Positions 39,618-48,877 of a stretch of 64,000 nt of DNA are shown piece after piece (the stretch's first letter is position 1; each line of letters starts with the position of its first letter). The stretch comes from Marinomonas sp. CT5 (GTDB taxonomy: Bacteria; Pseudomonadota; Gammaproteobacteria; Pseudomonadales; Marinomonadaceae), in NCBI RefSeq assembly GCF_018336975.1, contig NZ_CP025572.1:2462332-2526331 (forward strand), in the 5' to 3' direction. Made by a program: the position numbers and the translations under genes. The notes below the pieces were generated by a model. That model ran no database searches. It had not been told where the DNA came from and saw nothing but the letters and a program-made list of their open reading frames with translations.

Positions 39618-39649
39618 TCCAGCCTCATCTTATAAAAAACAATAAAACA

Positions 39650-40495
39650 CTAATAATTGGCTTCACGAAATCGAAGAAAGCTAGCAAATCTTGGTATGCC
39701 TCTCTCTGTAAAACCATGATATTTATAAATAATAGTTTGTCCTATTTTGGGAGGAAAACGACGCTCTTGATCAGAAAAGCCACTGCCTACTTTGAAACGC
39801 AAGCCTCCTTCTGTTTCTACTACAACAGAGCCCATCATGCCCTCGTATTTGCCAGTACCATTTATAATTTCAAGAACTTTTGCATCGGCTTCCATATGAG
39901 GTTTTAGTTTGAGCAAATTATCCGATCGACCATTGGCAAATCTCGCCATTTTACGATGTAACATCAAACCTTCAGCGCCTTTTTGCACATAGGCATTCAA
40001 CATTTCATTAAGCTCTTTATTGTTTTTTACCGTAAATTGTTCAACTGGCTTAACATGGGGTAAATCAAGAATTGTTAGTAAACGAGTGTAACGTTTGTAC
40101 CTTTCTTCAAACGTCATGTTTCTTTCTCTATCTGGGGCATCAAAAATCATGTAATTGATTTTGCGCCACTCACTATCTACAGGAATATGCTTACTAACCG
40201 TTGAGAGGACAAAAGAAAAGTCATTATGTTTCGACCAAAGTTCACCATCAAGCCAAACTTTCGGTAATTTATTGGTAAACCACTCTGGTGCATTGATAGG
40301 ATTACCACGACGGCTAACTAATCCATCCCCCGTCCAAATAGCACGAACACCATCATATTTTTCACTAATAAGATAATCTTCAACATGAGTATCATCAGTA
40401 AACACGGTTGCCAATTGGACATCTGGGTTCGCAATGAGAAACTGAGACAATAATAAAAAAACGATTGAAACAACATGTTTTGATCTAAACATCAT
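39650..40495 (-). CDS. exported ATP-dependent DNA ligase (LigE type)
   Basis: A 281-residue minimal ATP-dependent DNA ligase. A signal peptide (residues 1-22, ending FLIANP) points to the periplasm or outside. The adenylation domain follows, with nucleophile Lys46 in SEKYDGVR, DGELW, GAEGLMLH and LLKLKPH (motifs I, III, IV and V), then a compact OB domain from about 205 without a zinc finger or extra subdomain. This is the LigE pattern of Gram-negative bacteria such as Neisseria and Vibrio relatives, where it is linked to extracellular or competence-related DNA. Translation may start at the first or second ATG. The alpha/beta hydrolase lies 32 bases downstream. Confidence 0.88.
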   Translation of the reverse strand: MMFRSKHVVSIVFLLLSQFLIANPDVQLATVFTDDTHVEDYLISEKYDGVRAIWTGDGLVSRRGNPINAPEWFTNKLPKVWLDGELWSKHNDFSFVLSTVSKHIPVDSEWRKINYMIFDAPDRERNMTFEERYKRYTRLLTILDLPHVKPVEQFTVKNNKELNEMLNAYVQKGAEGLMLHRKMARFANGRSDNLLKLKPHMEADAKVLEIINGTGKYEGMMGSVVVETEGGLRFKVGSGFSDQERRFPPKIGQTIIYKYHGFTERGIPRFASFLRFREANY

Positions 40496-40603
40496 TCACT
40501 CCTTTGATGATAATAACGCTATTCCATAGCACGAACTAAAACTAAATGATTTTATTCAATGAATCAAACTGAGGCTCCATTTAGCTGTTGATCTCTCAAT
40601 AAA

Positions 40604-40633
40604 AAACCCATATTTGCAAGCAAATATGGGTTT
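40604..40633 (-). terminator. intrinsic terminator after htpG
   Basis: AAACCCATATTTG and CAAATATGGGTTT form a perfect 13-base stem with a 4-base loop; Ts follow on the minus strand. It lies 23 bases past the htpG stop. Confidence 0.88.
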
Positions 40634-40656
40634 CATCATGATTATCATCACTTAGC

Positions 40657-42585
40657 TTATTTGCTAAGTTGTACAATCAGTTTATTCATACGACTAACGA
40701 AAGTAGCAGGGTCTTCTAGTTGGCCACCTTCTGACAAGGTTGCCTGTTCAAACAACAACCAAGCCATATCGGCAAAACGATCTTCATCCGTTTCTGCATC
40801 CATTTTAGCAACGATTGGGTGGTCTGGATTTACCTCAAGGCTAGGCTTCGATTCTGGTAACTGTTGCCCAGCCTGCTCAAGCAAACGACGCATCTGCAAG
40901 CCCATATCGTATTCACCAACCACCAAACAAGCTGGCGAGTTAGTTAAACGATCCGTACTGTTGACTGCCGTCACTTTAGATTCAAGAACCGTTTTCATGC
41001 GCTCAAGCAATGGCTTAATTTGCTCAGCTTTCTCTTCTTTTTCTTTCTTCTCTTCTTCGTTTTCTGAATCGGCTAGATCCAATTTACCTTTGGTCACATC
41101 TTGGAAAGATTTACCTTCAAACTCTTGTAGAGAAGACATCATCCATTCGTCAATACGATCACTTAACAACAACACCTCAAAGCCTTTCTTGCGAAGAATC
41201 TCTAAGTGTGGGCTATTTTTCGCCGTATTGTGGCTCTCAGCATAAATGTAATAGATCTTGTCCTGGCCTTCACTCATGCGCTCGATGTAATCAGCCAAAG
41301 ATACCGTTTGCTCTGGTGCATCCGTATGAGTAGTACTGAAACGCAATAAACCAGCGATTTTATCTTTGTTGCCCATGTCATCAGCCGGACCTTCTTTGAT
41401 GACATTACCGAACTCATTCCAGAATTTCTGATAATCTTCTGGTTCGTTCTTCGCCATTTTCGCTAGCATATCCAACACACGTTTAGTCAATGCCGAACGC
41501 ATTGAATCAACCGCATGATCGTTTTGCAAGATTTCACGAGACACGTTCAAAGACAAATCATTAGAATCCACCACCCCTTTCACGAAACGCATGTAAGGCG
41601 GTAAGAAGGCTTCCGCTTCGTCCATAATAAATACACGCTGAACGTACAATTTCAGACCGCGTTGCATATCACGATTCCAAAGATCGTAAGGCGCTTTAGA
41701 TGGAATGTACAACAAGCTTGTGTATTCCAACTTACCTTCAACCTTGTTATGAGACCATTTCAAAGGCTCTTGGTAGTCATGGGATATATGCTTATAGAAC
41801 TCTTGGTATTCTTCATCCGTCACTTCGTTACGAGGACGCGTCCAAAGGGCTTTTGCAGAGTTAACCGCTTCGTATTCTGGCGCTTTGTTTTCTTCAACAG
41901 GCTTAGGGTTGCCCTCTTCATCCATTTCTGGATAAACCGGCTTCTCCATCTCTACAGGAATAGAAATATGATCAGAATACTTAGTCACTAAGTGACGAAG
42001 ACGATGGTTATCGGCAAATTCTTTTTCATCTGCTTTTAAATGAAGAATAATGCGTGTGCCACGTGTCTCTTTATCAATATTCTCAATAGTGAACTCACCA
42101 GAACCATCAGACACCCAACGAACGGCTTCATCTTGTGCAGCACCAGCACGACGAGTTTCAACAGTCACTTTATCAGCAACAATAAAAGCAGAATAAAAAC
42201 CAACACCAAACTGACCAATTAGCTGACTGTCTTTTTTCTGGTCGCCACTTAGTTGTTCAAGAAAAGAAGATGTTCCCGATTTCGCAATCGTACCAAGGTT
42301 GGTAATCGCTTCTTCACGAGACATACCAACGCCATTATCGTCGATAATGACAGTGTTTGTATCTTTATCAAATTCAATACGAACACGTAGGTTTGGGTCT
42401 TCTGCGAGAAGGTCTGCGTTAGCGACAGACTCAAAGCGAAGCTTATCGACCGCGTCAGACGCGTTGGAAATTAGCTCACGTAGAAAGATCTCTTTGTTGG
42501 AGTACAAAGAGTGGATCATCAAATGAAGTAGTTGTTTAACTTCCGTTTGAAACCCTAACGTTTCTTTTTGAGTATCAGTTGCCAT
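40657..42585 (-). CDS. htpG: molecular chaperone HtpG (Hsp90)
   Basis: A 642-residue ATP-driven chaperone. The GHKL ATPase domain at the N-terminus shows [11 protein letters not shown] (residues about 41-51), [22 protein letters not shown] and GTRI; the middle domain and dimerising C-terminal domain follow, with a charged linker near residue 220. Its mRNA ends at the perfect hairpin at 40604. A sigma32-like promoter is visible upstream. Confidence 0.97.
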   Translation of the reverse strand: MATDTQKETLGFQTEVKQLLHLMIHSLYSNKEIFLRELISNASDAVDKLRFESVANADLLAEDPNLRVRIEFDKDTNTVIIDDNGVGMSREEAITNLGTIAKSGTSSFLEQLSGDQKKDSQLIGQFGVGFYSAFIVADKVTVETRRAGAAQDEAVRWVSDGSGEFTIENIDKETRGTRIILHLKADEKEFADNHRLRHLVTKYSDHISIPVEMEKPVYPEMDEEGNPKPVEENKAPEYEAVNSAKALWTRPRNEVTDEEYQEFYKHISHDYQEPLKWSHNKVEGKLEYTSLLYIPSKAPYDLWNRDMQRGLKLYVQRVFIMDEAEAFLPPYMRFVKGVVDSNDLSLNVSREILQNDHAVDSMRSALTKRVLDMLAKMAKNEPEDYQKFWNEFGNVIKEGPADDMGNKDKIAGLLRFSTTHTDAPEQTVSLADYIERMSEGQDKIYYIYAESHNTAKNSPHLEILRKKGFEVLLLSDRIDEWMMSSLQEFEGKSFQDVTKGKLDLADSENEEEKKEKEEKAEQIKPLLERMKTVLESKVTAVNSTDRLTNSPACLVVGEYDMGLQMRRLLEQAGQQLPESKPSLEVNPDHPIVAKMDAETDEDRFADMAWLLFEQATLSEGGQLEDPATFVSRMNKLIVQLSK

Positions 42586-42659
42586 TTTGTAGCTTGCTCC
42601 TATTTGAATGAACCTTCGGAAATATAACCAAAGGCGTATTTCGTTTCACTTGTGCCTCT

Positions 42660-42688
42660 TAGATAAAGCCTCTTAAAGCAATTTCAAG
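42660..42688 (-). promoter_or_regulatory. candidate sigma32 (heat-shock) promoter of htpG
   Basis: On the minus strand CTTGAAA (42688-42682), an exact sigma32 -35 box, is followed after 14 bases by TTTATCTA, a weak match to the CCCCATNT -10. Heat-shock control of htpG is established in E. coli, so the call fits the gene. Confidence 0.5.
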
Positions 42689-42798
42689 AGGCAAACTTGT
42701 CAAAAGAAGCAAAAAGTCACAATAAAGCTATGGATATAGATAATTGAAAGCATTCAGATAGGATTAAATGAGATACCTGATCATTTTACGATCAAGCT

Positions 42799-43503
42799 CT
42801 AGGTGTTTTTTCGAACCAGCGTCAGACCATCGCCAATAGGAATCAATGACAACCCAACTTCCCTATCAGCGTGGATGGTTTTATTTAATTCACGCACGAT
42901 TCTGGTATCTTTATCCGTGAAGGCGTCATCAGCGACATTACCCCACCACAAGGTATTATCAATCAACAAACAACCACCTGGACACAGTAGTTGCTTCGCC
43001 AAATGATAATAGGAAAGTAGATTTTTCTTATCGGCATCGATAAAGATGAAATCAAAGGTTTCCTGCTCAGACGCTAAAAAAGACTCCATAATAGGCAACG
43101 CTTTATCACAATACGTCGTTACTCGATCCATTAAGCCGGCTTGGTCTAAATACCGTGTCGCAATATCTAGCCACATCTGTTTTTTTTCAATGGCAACCAA
43201 CTTTGATTCTTTAGGCATGGCCATCGCCATTGATAAGGTGCTGTACCCAGTAAATACGCCAATTTCTAGGAGCTTCTTCGGCGCTTGTAATTTAACCAAC
43301 AAAGCCAGTAACTGGCCGACTTCTGGAGAAAGTTGCATCCGAGCCATATGATACTGAGCTGTTTCGCGACGCAACGCCTTTAACAGATCATCTTCACGGA
43401 CAGAGACATCTACTAGGTATTGATACAGCCTGTCATCGACATTCACCGTTCGATTTACAGGCTTATCGTCTTCGGGTAAAGGTTTAGGAAAATTAGGAAG
43501 CAT
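42799..43503 (-). CDS. class I SAM-dependent O-methyltransferase
   Basis: A 234-residue caffeoyl-CoA/catechol-type O-methyltransferase family member. The SAM-binding motif LLEIGVFTGYSTLSMAMAMP is at residues about 75-94, FDFIFIDADKKNLLSYYH carries the metal-ligand Asp, and LLIDNTLWWG the next metal ligands. Substrate cannot be named. It starts 11 bases inside the upstream DUF599 gene, so they share a transcript. Confidence 0.88.
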   Translation of the reverse strand: MLPNFPKPLPEDDKPVNRTVNVDDRLYQYLVDVSVREDDLLKALRRETAQYHMARMQLSPEVGQLLALLVKLQAPKKLLEIGVFTGYSTLSMAMAMPKESKLVAIEKKQMWLDIATRYLDQAGLMDRVTTYCDKALPIMESFLASEQETFDFIFIDADKKNLLSYYHLAKQLLCPGGCLLIDNTLWWGNVADDAFTDKDTRIVRELNKTIHADREVGLSLIPIGDGLTLVRKNT

Positions 43504-44224
43504 GAGATTTCATAACGAGCCCACGGCTCAAAGTTTTAAACGTTTTTGAACGAAATTCACGACGGTATAGAACAGCCACCACCATAACACTCGCCGCCAT
43601 ACAGAAATAAGGACCGAGAAACCAACCACAAAATGCCATAGCAAAATAAAATGCTCGTAACCCATAATTAAATTGGTTTGCCGCCAAGCTACAGATTTGG
43701 GCCATATGCATGGCATACAGTTCACGCTCACTTTCTTCAATACCACGCTCGGTCGCCAGTGGCGCACTCCCCACCAGTACAGAGCAAAAATTGTATTGTC
43801 TAACCGACCAAGTAAAAGTGAAAAAGGCATAAGAAAAAATCGCCACCAATACGATAATTTTCAATTCCCACTCTTGTTGGCTCATCGGTGACAAGAGATA
43901 AAAATCAGACAGGATACCAAGTGCTTTTTCCGAATAGTTAAAGGCGGTAAACAAGCCAGCAATAATCAATAAGCTGCTGGATGCAAAAAACAAACTGCTC
44001 CGTTCTAAATTGGCCATAACCGAAGCATCGGCAATTCGATTATCTCGTCTTAGTAATCTTGACATCCACGCCAATCGAAATTGATGTAAAACACTCACCA
44101 AACAAGAGCGGCGCTTGGAATTATATTGTGCGTAAAAAGCGTATCCCCACCAACAGGCAAAAAATACAAAAAGTGTCGCAAGATCAAGGGGGTTCAGGAT
44201 CAATGAAACTGAATGTTTTTCCAT
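43493..44224 (-). CDS. DUF599 family membrane protein
   Basis: A 243-residue protein with about four membrane helices, including LATLFVFFACWWGYAFYA near the start and SSSLLIIAGLFTAF. The segment NFCSVLVGSAPLA and FNYGLRAFYFAMAF fit the DUF599 family. No function is known. Its end overlaps the O-methyltransferase by 11 bases. Confidence 0.8.
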   Translation of the reverse strand: MEKHSVSLILNPLDLATLFVFFACWWGYAFYAQYNSKRRSCLVSVLHQFRLAWMSRLLRRDNRIADASVMANLERSSLFFASSSLLIIAGLFTAFNYSEKALGILSDFYLLSPMSQQEWELKIIVLVAIFSYAFFTFTWSVRQYNFCSVLVGSAPLATERGIEESERELYAMHMAQICSLAANQFNYGLRAFYFAMAFCGWFLGPYFCMAASVMVVAVLYRREFRSKTFKTLSRGLVMKSHAS

Positions 44225-44347
44225 ATTTTGTTTCTACCGTAATTACATCTTAAGGTACCAATATTAGACCATTTTTGTATTATTTATGCTTATAAAATTG
44301 ACTAAAGATAATCAATAAAATAATTTCAATATCTCATTGAAAAACAC

Positions 44348-44375
44348 TTGCATCAGCTAATAATTTCGGTATTAT
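44348..44375 (+). promoter_or_regulatory. promoter of tRNA-Leu
   Basis: TTGCAT (44348-44353), a 16-base spacer and TATTAT (44370-44375), followed by the GC-rich stretch CGGCGCCG typical of stable-RNA promoters. The tRNA begins 21 bases downstream. Confidence 0.7.
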
Positions 44376-44395
44376 CGGCGCCGTCAACACGACAT

Positions 44396-44480
44396 GCGGA
44401 TGTGGTGGAATTGGTAGACACGCTGGATTTAGGTTCCAGTGCTTCACGGCGTGAGAGTTCGAGTCTCTCCATCCGCACCA
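44396..44480 (+). tRNA. tRNA-Leu(UAG)
   Basis: The 85-base cloverleaf runs from GCGGATG to CCGCACCA. The acceptor stem GCGGATG/CATCCGC pairs, the anticodon loop TTTAGGT gives UAG (reads CUN), a long class II variable arm and TTCGAGT T loop are present, and the CCA end is encoded. Confidence 0.96.
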
Positions 44481-44551
44481 TTTAATACAATACCTTCTTT
44501 TTTCCTAGCAACACATACTCCCTTAATACTCTCTTACTTTGTTTTCACCAA

Positions 44552-44585
44552 AAAAAACCGAACCCATTTCTGAATTCGGCTTTTC
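44552..44585 (-). terminator. terminator of pyrC
   Basis: CCGAA and TTCGG arms around a 12-base loop lie 29 bases past the pyrC stop. On the minus strand the stem is followed by eight Ts; on the plus strand a shorter T run could also end the tRNA transcript. Confidence 0.65.
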
Positions 44586-44613
44586 GTTTAATATTGATAA
44601 CCGCTAAATAATT

Positions 44614-45645
44614 TTATTTCAGCTTCCAAGAAACTTGCTTACCAGCAAAGAAAGGCACTATTGGCTCACCGTTTGGCAAAGTAATACTACTAGGCACTTC
44701 CCATGGCTCACGAACCAATGTCACTGTCTGCGTATTTCTCGGTAGACCATAAAAATCAGCACCATAAATACTCGCAAAGCCTTCCAATTTATCAAGCGCA
44801 CCCAATTCATCAAATACTTGCGTGTAAAGCTCAAGAGCAGACCAGGCACTGTAGCAGCCAGCACAACCACAATCAGACTCTTTGCGATGTTTTGCATGTG
44901 GAGCAGAATCCGTACCTAAAAAGAACTTAGGTGAACCAGATTTCACCACTTCTCGCAATGCTTGCTGGTGTGTGCTGCGTTTAAGTACTGGCAGACAATA
45001 ATTATGAGGTCGCACACCACCATCCAACATATCGTTTCGATTTAACAATAAATGCTGGGGAGTAATGGTTGCCGCCACGCCATCACGCGCAGCCAAAACA
45101 AAGTCAGCGGCATCTTTCGTCGTAATATGCTCAAACACCACTTTCAGACTAGGCACACGATCAACAATATTCACCATATGCTGGTCGATAAATTCTTTTT
45201 CGCGGTCAAAAATATCAATGTGTTTTTGCGTCACCTCACCGTGAATGAGTAGCAGCATGTCATTATCTGCCAACGCTTCAAAAACAGGATACATAGACTC
45301 AAGAGAATTTACCCCTGAATCAGAGTTGGTGGTTGCACCAGCTGGATACATCTTAGCGGCCAAGACACCGGCTTTCTTTGCGTCTTGAATATCTTTAACA
45401 CTGGTTTTATCTGTTAAATAAATCGTCATGATGGGCGTAAAAGTGCTGCCCTCAGGTCGAGCCGCTAAAATACGTTCTTTATAGCTTACTGCCAATTCAG
45501 CCGTTGTAACGGGAGGAACTAAATTTGGCATTACTACCGCACGTTCAAAGCAACGCGCTGTCGCAGGCACGGTTTCCAACAACATATCTTGATCACGAAA
45601 ATGTAAATGCCAATCGTCTGGCTTAATAATAGTAATTTCGTTCAT
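44614..45645 (-). CDS. pyrC: dihydroorotase
   Basis: A 343-residue zinc amidohydrolase that cyclises carbamoyl aspartate in pyrimidine synthesis. Family landmarks are the metal pair DWHLHFRD (residues 11-18), LAAKMYPAGATTNSD with the carboxylated Lys near 98, LLLIHGEV and FLGTDSAPH with the final metal Asp. It has the length of the E. coli-type enzyme (348). It is monocistronic. Confidence 0.95.
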   Translation of the reverse strand: MNEITIIKPDDWHLHFRDQDMLLETVPATARCFERAVVMPNLVPPVTTAELAVSYKERILAARPEGSTFTPIMTIYLTDKTSVKDIQDAKKAGVLAAKMYPAGATTNSDSGVNSLESMYPVFEALADNDMLLLIHGEVTQKHIDIFDREKEFIDQHMVNIVDRVPSLKVVFEHITTKDAADFVLAARDGVAATITPQHLLLNRNDMLDGGVRPHNYCLPVLKRSTHQQALREVVKSGSPKFFLGTDSAPHAKHRKESDCGCAGCYSAWSALELYTQVFDELGALDKLEGFASIYGADFYGLPRNTQTVTLVREPWEVPSSITLPNGEPIVPFFAGKQVSWKLK

Positions 45646-45727
45646 TAGCGGCCTTTTTATAAAGTGGAGAAAAACATCAGAATTTTAGCAGAAGAGTCCA
45701 ATAGACAATAGCCAACACACTGACATA

Positions 45728-45763
45728 AAAAAACCGAGCCTATGACTAGGCTCGGTTTTTAAA
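45728..45763 (-). terminator. intrinsic terminator of the DEAD-box helicase gene
   Basis: AAAACCGAGCCTA and TAGGCTCGGTTTT form a perfect stem with a 4-base loop and flanking A/T runs. It lies 22 bases beyond the helicase stop and could work both ways. Confidence 0.88.
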
Positions 45764-45784
45764 AACTATATAACGTAAAACCTA

Positions 45785-47638
45785 TTAAGCGTTTTTACGA
45801 GGAGCTCTTGGGCGGCGATCACCACCACGATTGGCATCGCGATCGCGACCACCGTTGGAGCGACGACGATCACCACCATTGGATGGGCGACGATCGCCAG
45901 AAGGACGCTTACGGGTTGAAGGTGCTGCTGCACGCTTATTCAACTCATCCGCGTTCTCTAACTTAGCGATATCTGTACGCTGACCACAAATACGTGTTTT
46001 ACCCAACTTACCTAAAGTCTCAGAACTTAGGCTAGACGGTAAATCAACGGTTGCAAAGTCTTCATAAATTTCAATATGGCCAATGTAACGACTTTCGATG
46101 TCCGCTTCATTAGCAATCGCACCAACAATGTTGCCAGGCTTAACGCCATCACTGTAGCCCACTTGAACAACATAACGCGTCATTGAAGTATTTGGATCAT
46201 CCTTCAATGGCATAGCTTCTGCGGTAACAGGGCGAACTTTGCGTTCACGAGGTGCACGATCAGAACGGTCACCACGATCTTCGCGACGCTCTCTACGTTC
46301 TTGACGAACTTCCATTTCAGACAACAATAGCGGTGTTTTTCCTTGAGCCATATGAGCCAAAGCTGCTGCCATTTTTAATGGATCGACTTCATTTTCTTTC
46401 TGGTAACTTTGAACAAGCTCCAAGAAGAAATCCAAGTCTTCATTATCCATCGTGTCAGAAATATTCTGTTTAAAACGGCTAACACGCTGCGCATTAATAT
46501 CTGAAGCCGTCGGCAGTGTCATACTTTCAATTGGCTGACGAGTTGCGCGCTCAATAGCTTGCAACATACGACGCTCACGATGAGCCACAAACAAAATGGC
46601 TGTCCCTGAACGACCCGCACGACCAGTACGGCCGATACGGTGAACATAAGATTCCGTATCGTATGGGATGTCGTAGTTAACTACGTGACTAACACGCTCA
46701 ACATCCAGACCACGAGCCACAACATCCGTAGCAACTAGAATATCAATTTGGCCTTTCTTAATACGATCAACCGTACGCTCACGCAAATTCTGGCTAATGT
46801 CACCATTAAGCGCTTCACAAGCATGACCACGTGCTGTTAGCTTTTCAGCCAATTCAACCGTGGCTGCTTTAGTGCGAACGAAAATAATCATGCCATCGTG
46901 TTCGTTCATTTCAAGAATACGAGTCAAAGCGTCTAGTTTGTGCAGTCCGCTTACAGGCCAGTATTTTTGCGTAATCGTCATTGCGGTAGAAGTTTTAGTA
47001 ACAATCTTAACTTCTTTTGGATTGTTCAAATGACGATTTGCCACTTGACGAATCACAGAAGGCATAGTCGCAGAGAACAAAGCGATTTGACGGGTCGGTG
47101 GCGTTTGCTCAAGAATCCACTCAACATCGTCGATGAATCCCATACGTAGCATTTCGTCAGCTTCGTCTAGAACGAGCGCTTTAAGACCTTCTAGTTTCAA
47201 CGTCTTACGACGAATATGGTCCATCACACGACCCGGTGTACCAACAACCACTTGAACACCACGTCTTAGCTGGCGCAGTTGAGTGTCGTAGGACATGCCG
47301 CCATATATTGGCAACACATGAAAATCAGGAAGATTACGGGCATAACTTTGAAATGCTTCAGAAACCTGAATAGCAAGTTCACGAGTTGGAGCCAAAACAA
47401 GTAATTGTGTCGTTTTATCTGTAACATCAATGCGAGACAGTAACGGAAGCGCGAACGCTGCTGTCTTACCAGTACCCGTCTGCGCTTGCCCCAAAAGGTC
47501 ACGACCTTCTAATAGATATGGAATACTTTGCGCTTGGATAGCAGATGGTTGCTCGTAACCTAGGTCAGCAACCGCTTTAAGAACAGGGGCGATTAGGCCC
47601 AACGAATCAAATGTAGGCTGAGTATCAGCGTCAGACAT
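45785..47638 (-). CDS. deaD: ATP-dependent RNA helicase, DeaD/CsdA type
   Basis: A 617-residue DEAD-box helicase. Core motifs in order: Q motif GYEQPSAIQAQSIP (residues 28-41), AQTGTGKTAA, PTRELA, VLDEADEML, SAT, DVVARGLDVERV and HRIGRTGRAGRSG. After the core there is a DbpA/CsdA-type RNA-binding domain (about 480-555) and a basic, glycine-rich RGG-like tail (about 575-617). DeaD helps ribosome assembly and cold adaptation and joins the degradosome; the long charged tail suits that. ATG at 47638. Monocistronic. Confidence 0.95.
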   Translation of the reverse strand: MSDADTQPTFDSLGLIAPVLKAVADLGYEQPSAIQAQSIPYLLEGRDLLGQAQTGTGKTAAFALPLLSRIDVTDKTTQLLVLAPTRELAIQVSEAFQSYARNLPDFHVLPIYGGMSYDTQLRQLRRGVQVVVGTPGRVMDHIRRKTLKLEGLKALVLDEADEMLRMGFIDDVEWILEQTPPTRQIALFSATMPSVIRQVANRHLNNPKEVKIVTKTSTAMTITQKYWPVSGLHKLDALTRILEMNEHDGMIIFVRTKAATVELAEKLTARGHACEALNGDISQNLRERTVDRIKKGQIDILVATDVVARGLDVERVSHVVNYDIPYDTESYVHRIGRTGRAGRSGTAILFVAHRERRMLQAIERATRQPIESMTLPTASDINAQRVSRFKQNISDTMDNEDLDFFLELVQSYQKENEVDPLKMAAALAHMAQGKTPLLLSEMEVRQERRERREDRGDRSDRAPRERKVRPVTAEAMPLKDDPNTSMTRYVVQVGYSDGVKPGNIVGAIANEADIESRYIGHIEIYEDFATVDLPSSLSSETLGKLGKTRICGQRTDIAKLENADELNKRAAAPSTRKRPSGDRRPSNGGDRRRSNGGRDRDANRGGDRRPRAPRKNA

Positions 47639-47758
47639 GTAAATTAGTACCTTTTTTTGGTGAGGATAAGGCCTGTAATCATTTACATGCCTTAATAAAA
47701 TTCTCTAGAGATTCTCGGAGGAAAAACTGATGGCGAAGTATATACAATAAATCAAAAA

Positions 47759-47800
47759 TAAGCTAGTAAGAATCCCAATAAGATTCTTACTAGCTTATTA
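47759..47800 (-). terminator. long-stem terminator of the AI-2E family gene
   Basis: AAGCTAGTAAGAATC and GATTCTTACTAGCTT form a perfect 15-base stem with a 6-base loop and T-rich flanks. It lies 34 bases past the stop at 47834. Confidence 0.85.
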
Positions 47801-47833
47801 ATCAAAACCATCAATTTAATTCAGAACAGCGCC

Positions 47834-48868
47834 CTATCGTTTATGGGAACTATTTTGTGAATCGATCAAAATCGCCAACCAATGCATTTTAGGGTTTGCT
47901 TCAAATGCTAATTTCATAATGATGGTTAATGGGATTGATAAAAGCATTCCGACAGGACCAAACACCCATCCCCAAAGAAGTAATGACAGAAATACCACCA
48001 AGGTTGATAACCCCAAACCTTTCCCCATATAGCGTGGTTCGATGACATTACCAATAATAAGGTTGACCAACAAAAAGACTCCAGCAGTTAACCCTGCTGA
48101 CAAACCACCAAGCTGAACGAAAGCCAACAATACTGCTGGAACCGCCGCTATGATAGAGCCAATATTGGGCACAAAGTTAAGAAGAAACGCGCATACTCCC
48201 CATAAAATTGGGAAATCAATGCCTAAAACCCATAGCAAGAAGGTGATTAACACACCAGTCATCATGCTTAACAAAGTTTTTATCACTAGATAGCGATTGA
48301 CAGACTTAACAAAAGACTCAACTTTCTCCATGGATTTAGATGCATCATTAAGGGCTAAAGACAGCTTTTTCGGTAACTCAACCGCTTCAAACAAGATAAA
48401 GATGACTATCATCACCACTAAAATCAGATTTGTTAGAGCGCTTCCCAGCCCTCTTAATGCATTTGCAACCATTTGCATCAAAGCAGATGGATCAATATAT
48501 CCCTTTACTTGATCATACGATATTTTAATCCCGAGATGATTAATCACTTGAATCAAACTAGACATCTCTTCGCCAAATCGTTTTTTGTAATTAGGTAACT
48601 GACTGGAAAAGTTATCCAGCGAGGCCCCAACCAATAAAGCGATTGAACCAATCCCCAACATAATCAGTAAAACGACCAACAAAATAGACAGCCAAGTTGG
48701 TACTCCGCGACGGCGCAAACTCGACATTGCAGGCGCACAAATGATGGCAATAAAAACAGACAGCATAAATGGTACAACAATCTGTGATGCGGCTTTCAAA
48801 CCTGCGATGATAATAATGAAGGCAGCAAACCCAACTAACCAATGAGTTCCTCTATGCTGTTCACTCAT
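47834..48868 (-). CDS. AI-2E family (PerM-like) membrane protein
   Basis: A 344-residue integral membrane protein with about seven helices and the family texture: an N-terminal pair, a soluble region (about 75-150), then VFILFEAVELPKKL, GVCAFLLNFVPNIGSIIAAVPAVLL and MGKGLGLSTLVVFLSLLLWGWVFGPVGMLLSIPLTI. Roles proposed for the family include autoinducer-2 export and permease or Na/H antiport; none can be assigned here. It begins 9 bases after the sbcB stop, so it is co-transcribed with sbcB. Confidence 0.88.
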   Translation of the reverse strand: MSEQHRGTHWLVGFAAFIIIIAGLKAASQIVVPFMLSVFIAIICAPAMSSLRRRGVPTWLSILLVVLLIMLGIGSIALLVGASLDNFSSQLPNYKKRFGEEMSSLIQVINHLGIKISYDQVKGYIDPSALMQMVANALRGLGSALTNLILVVMIVIFILFEAVELPKKLSLALNDASKSMEKVESFVKSVNRYLVIKTLLSMMTGVLITFLLWVLGIDFPILWGVCAFLLNFVPNIGSIIAAVPAVLLAFVQLGGLSAGLTAGVFLLVNLIIGNVIEPRYMGKGLGLSTLVVFLSLLLWGWVFGPVGMLLSIPLTIIMKLAFEANPKMHWLAILIDSQNSSHKR

Positions 48869-48877
48869 ATAAATTCC

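Noticed and set aside
40661..41245. A 194-codon plus-strand frame opposite htpG
   Set aside because: It is the antisense of conserved htpG and its composition is serine-rich as expected for a shadow frame.
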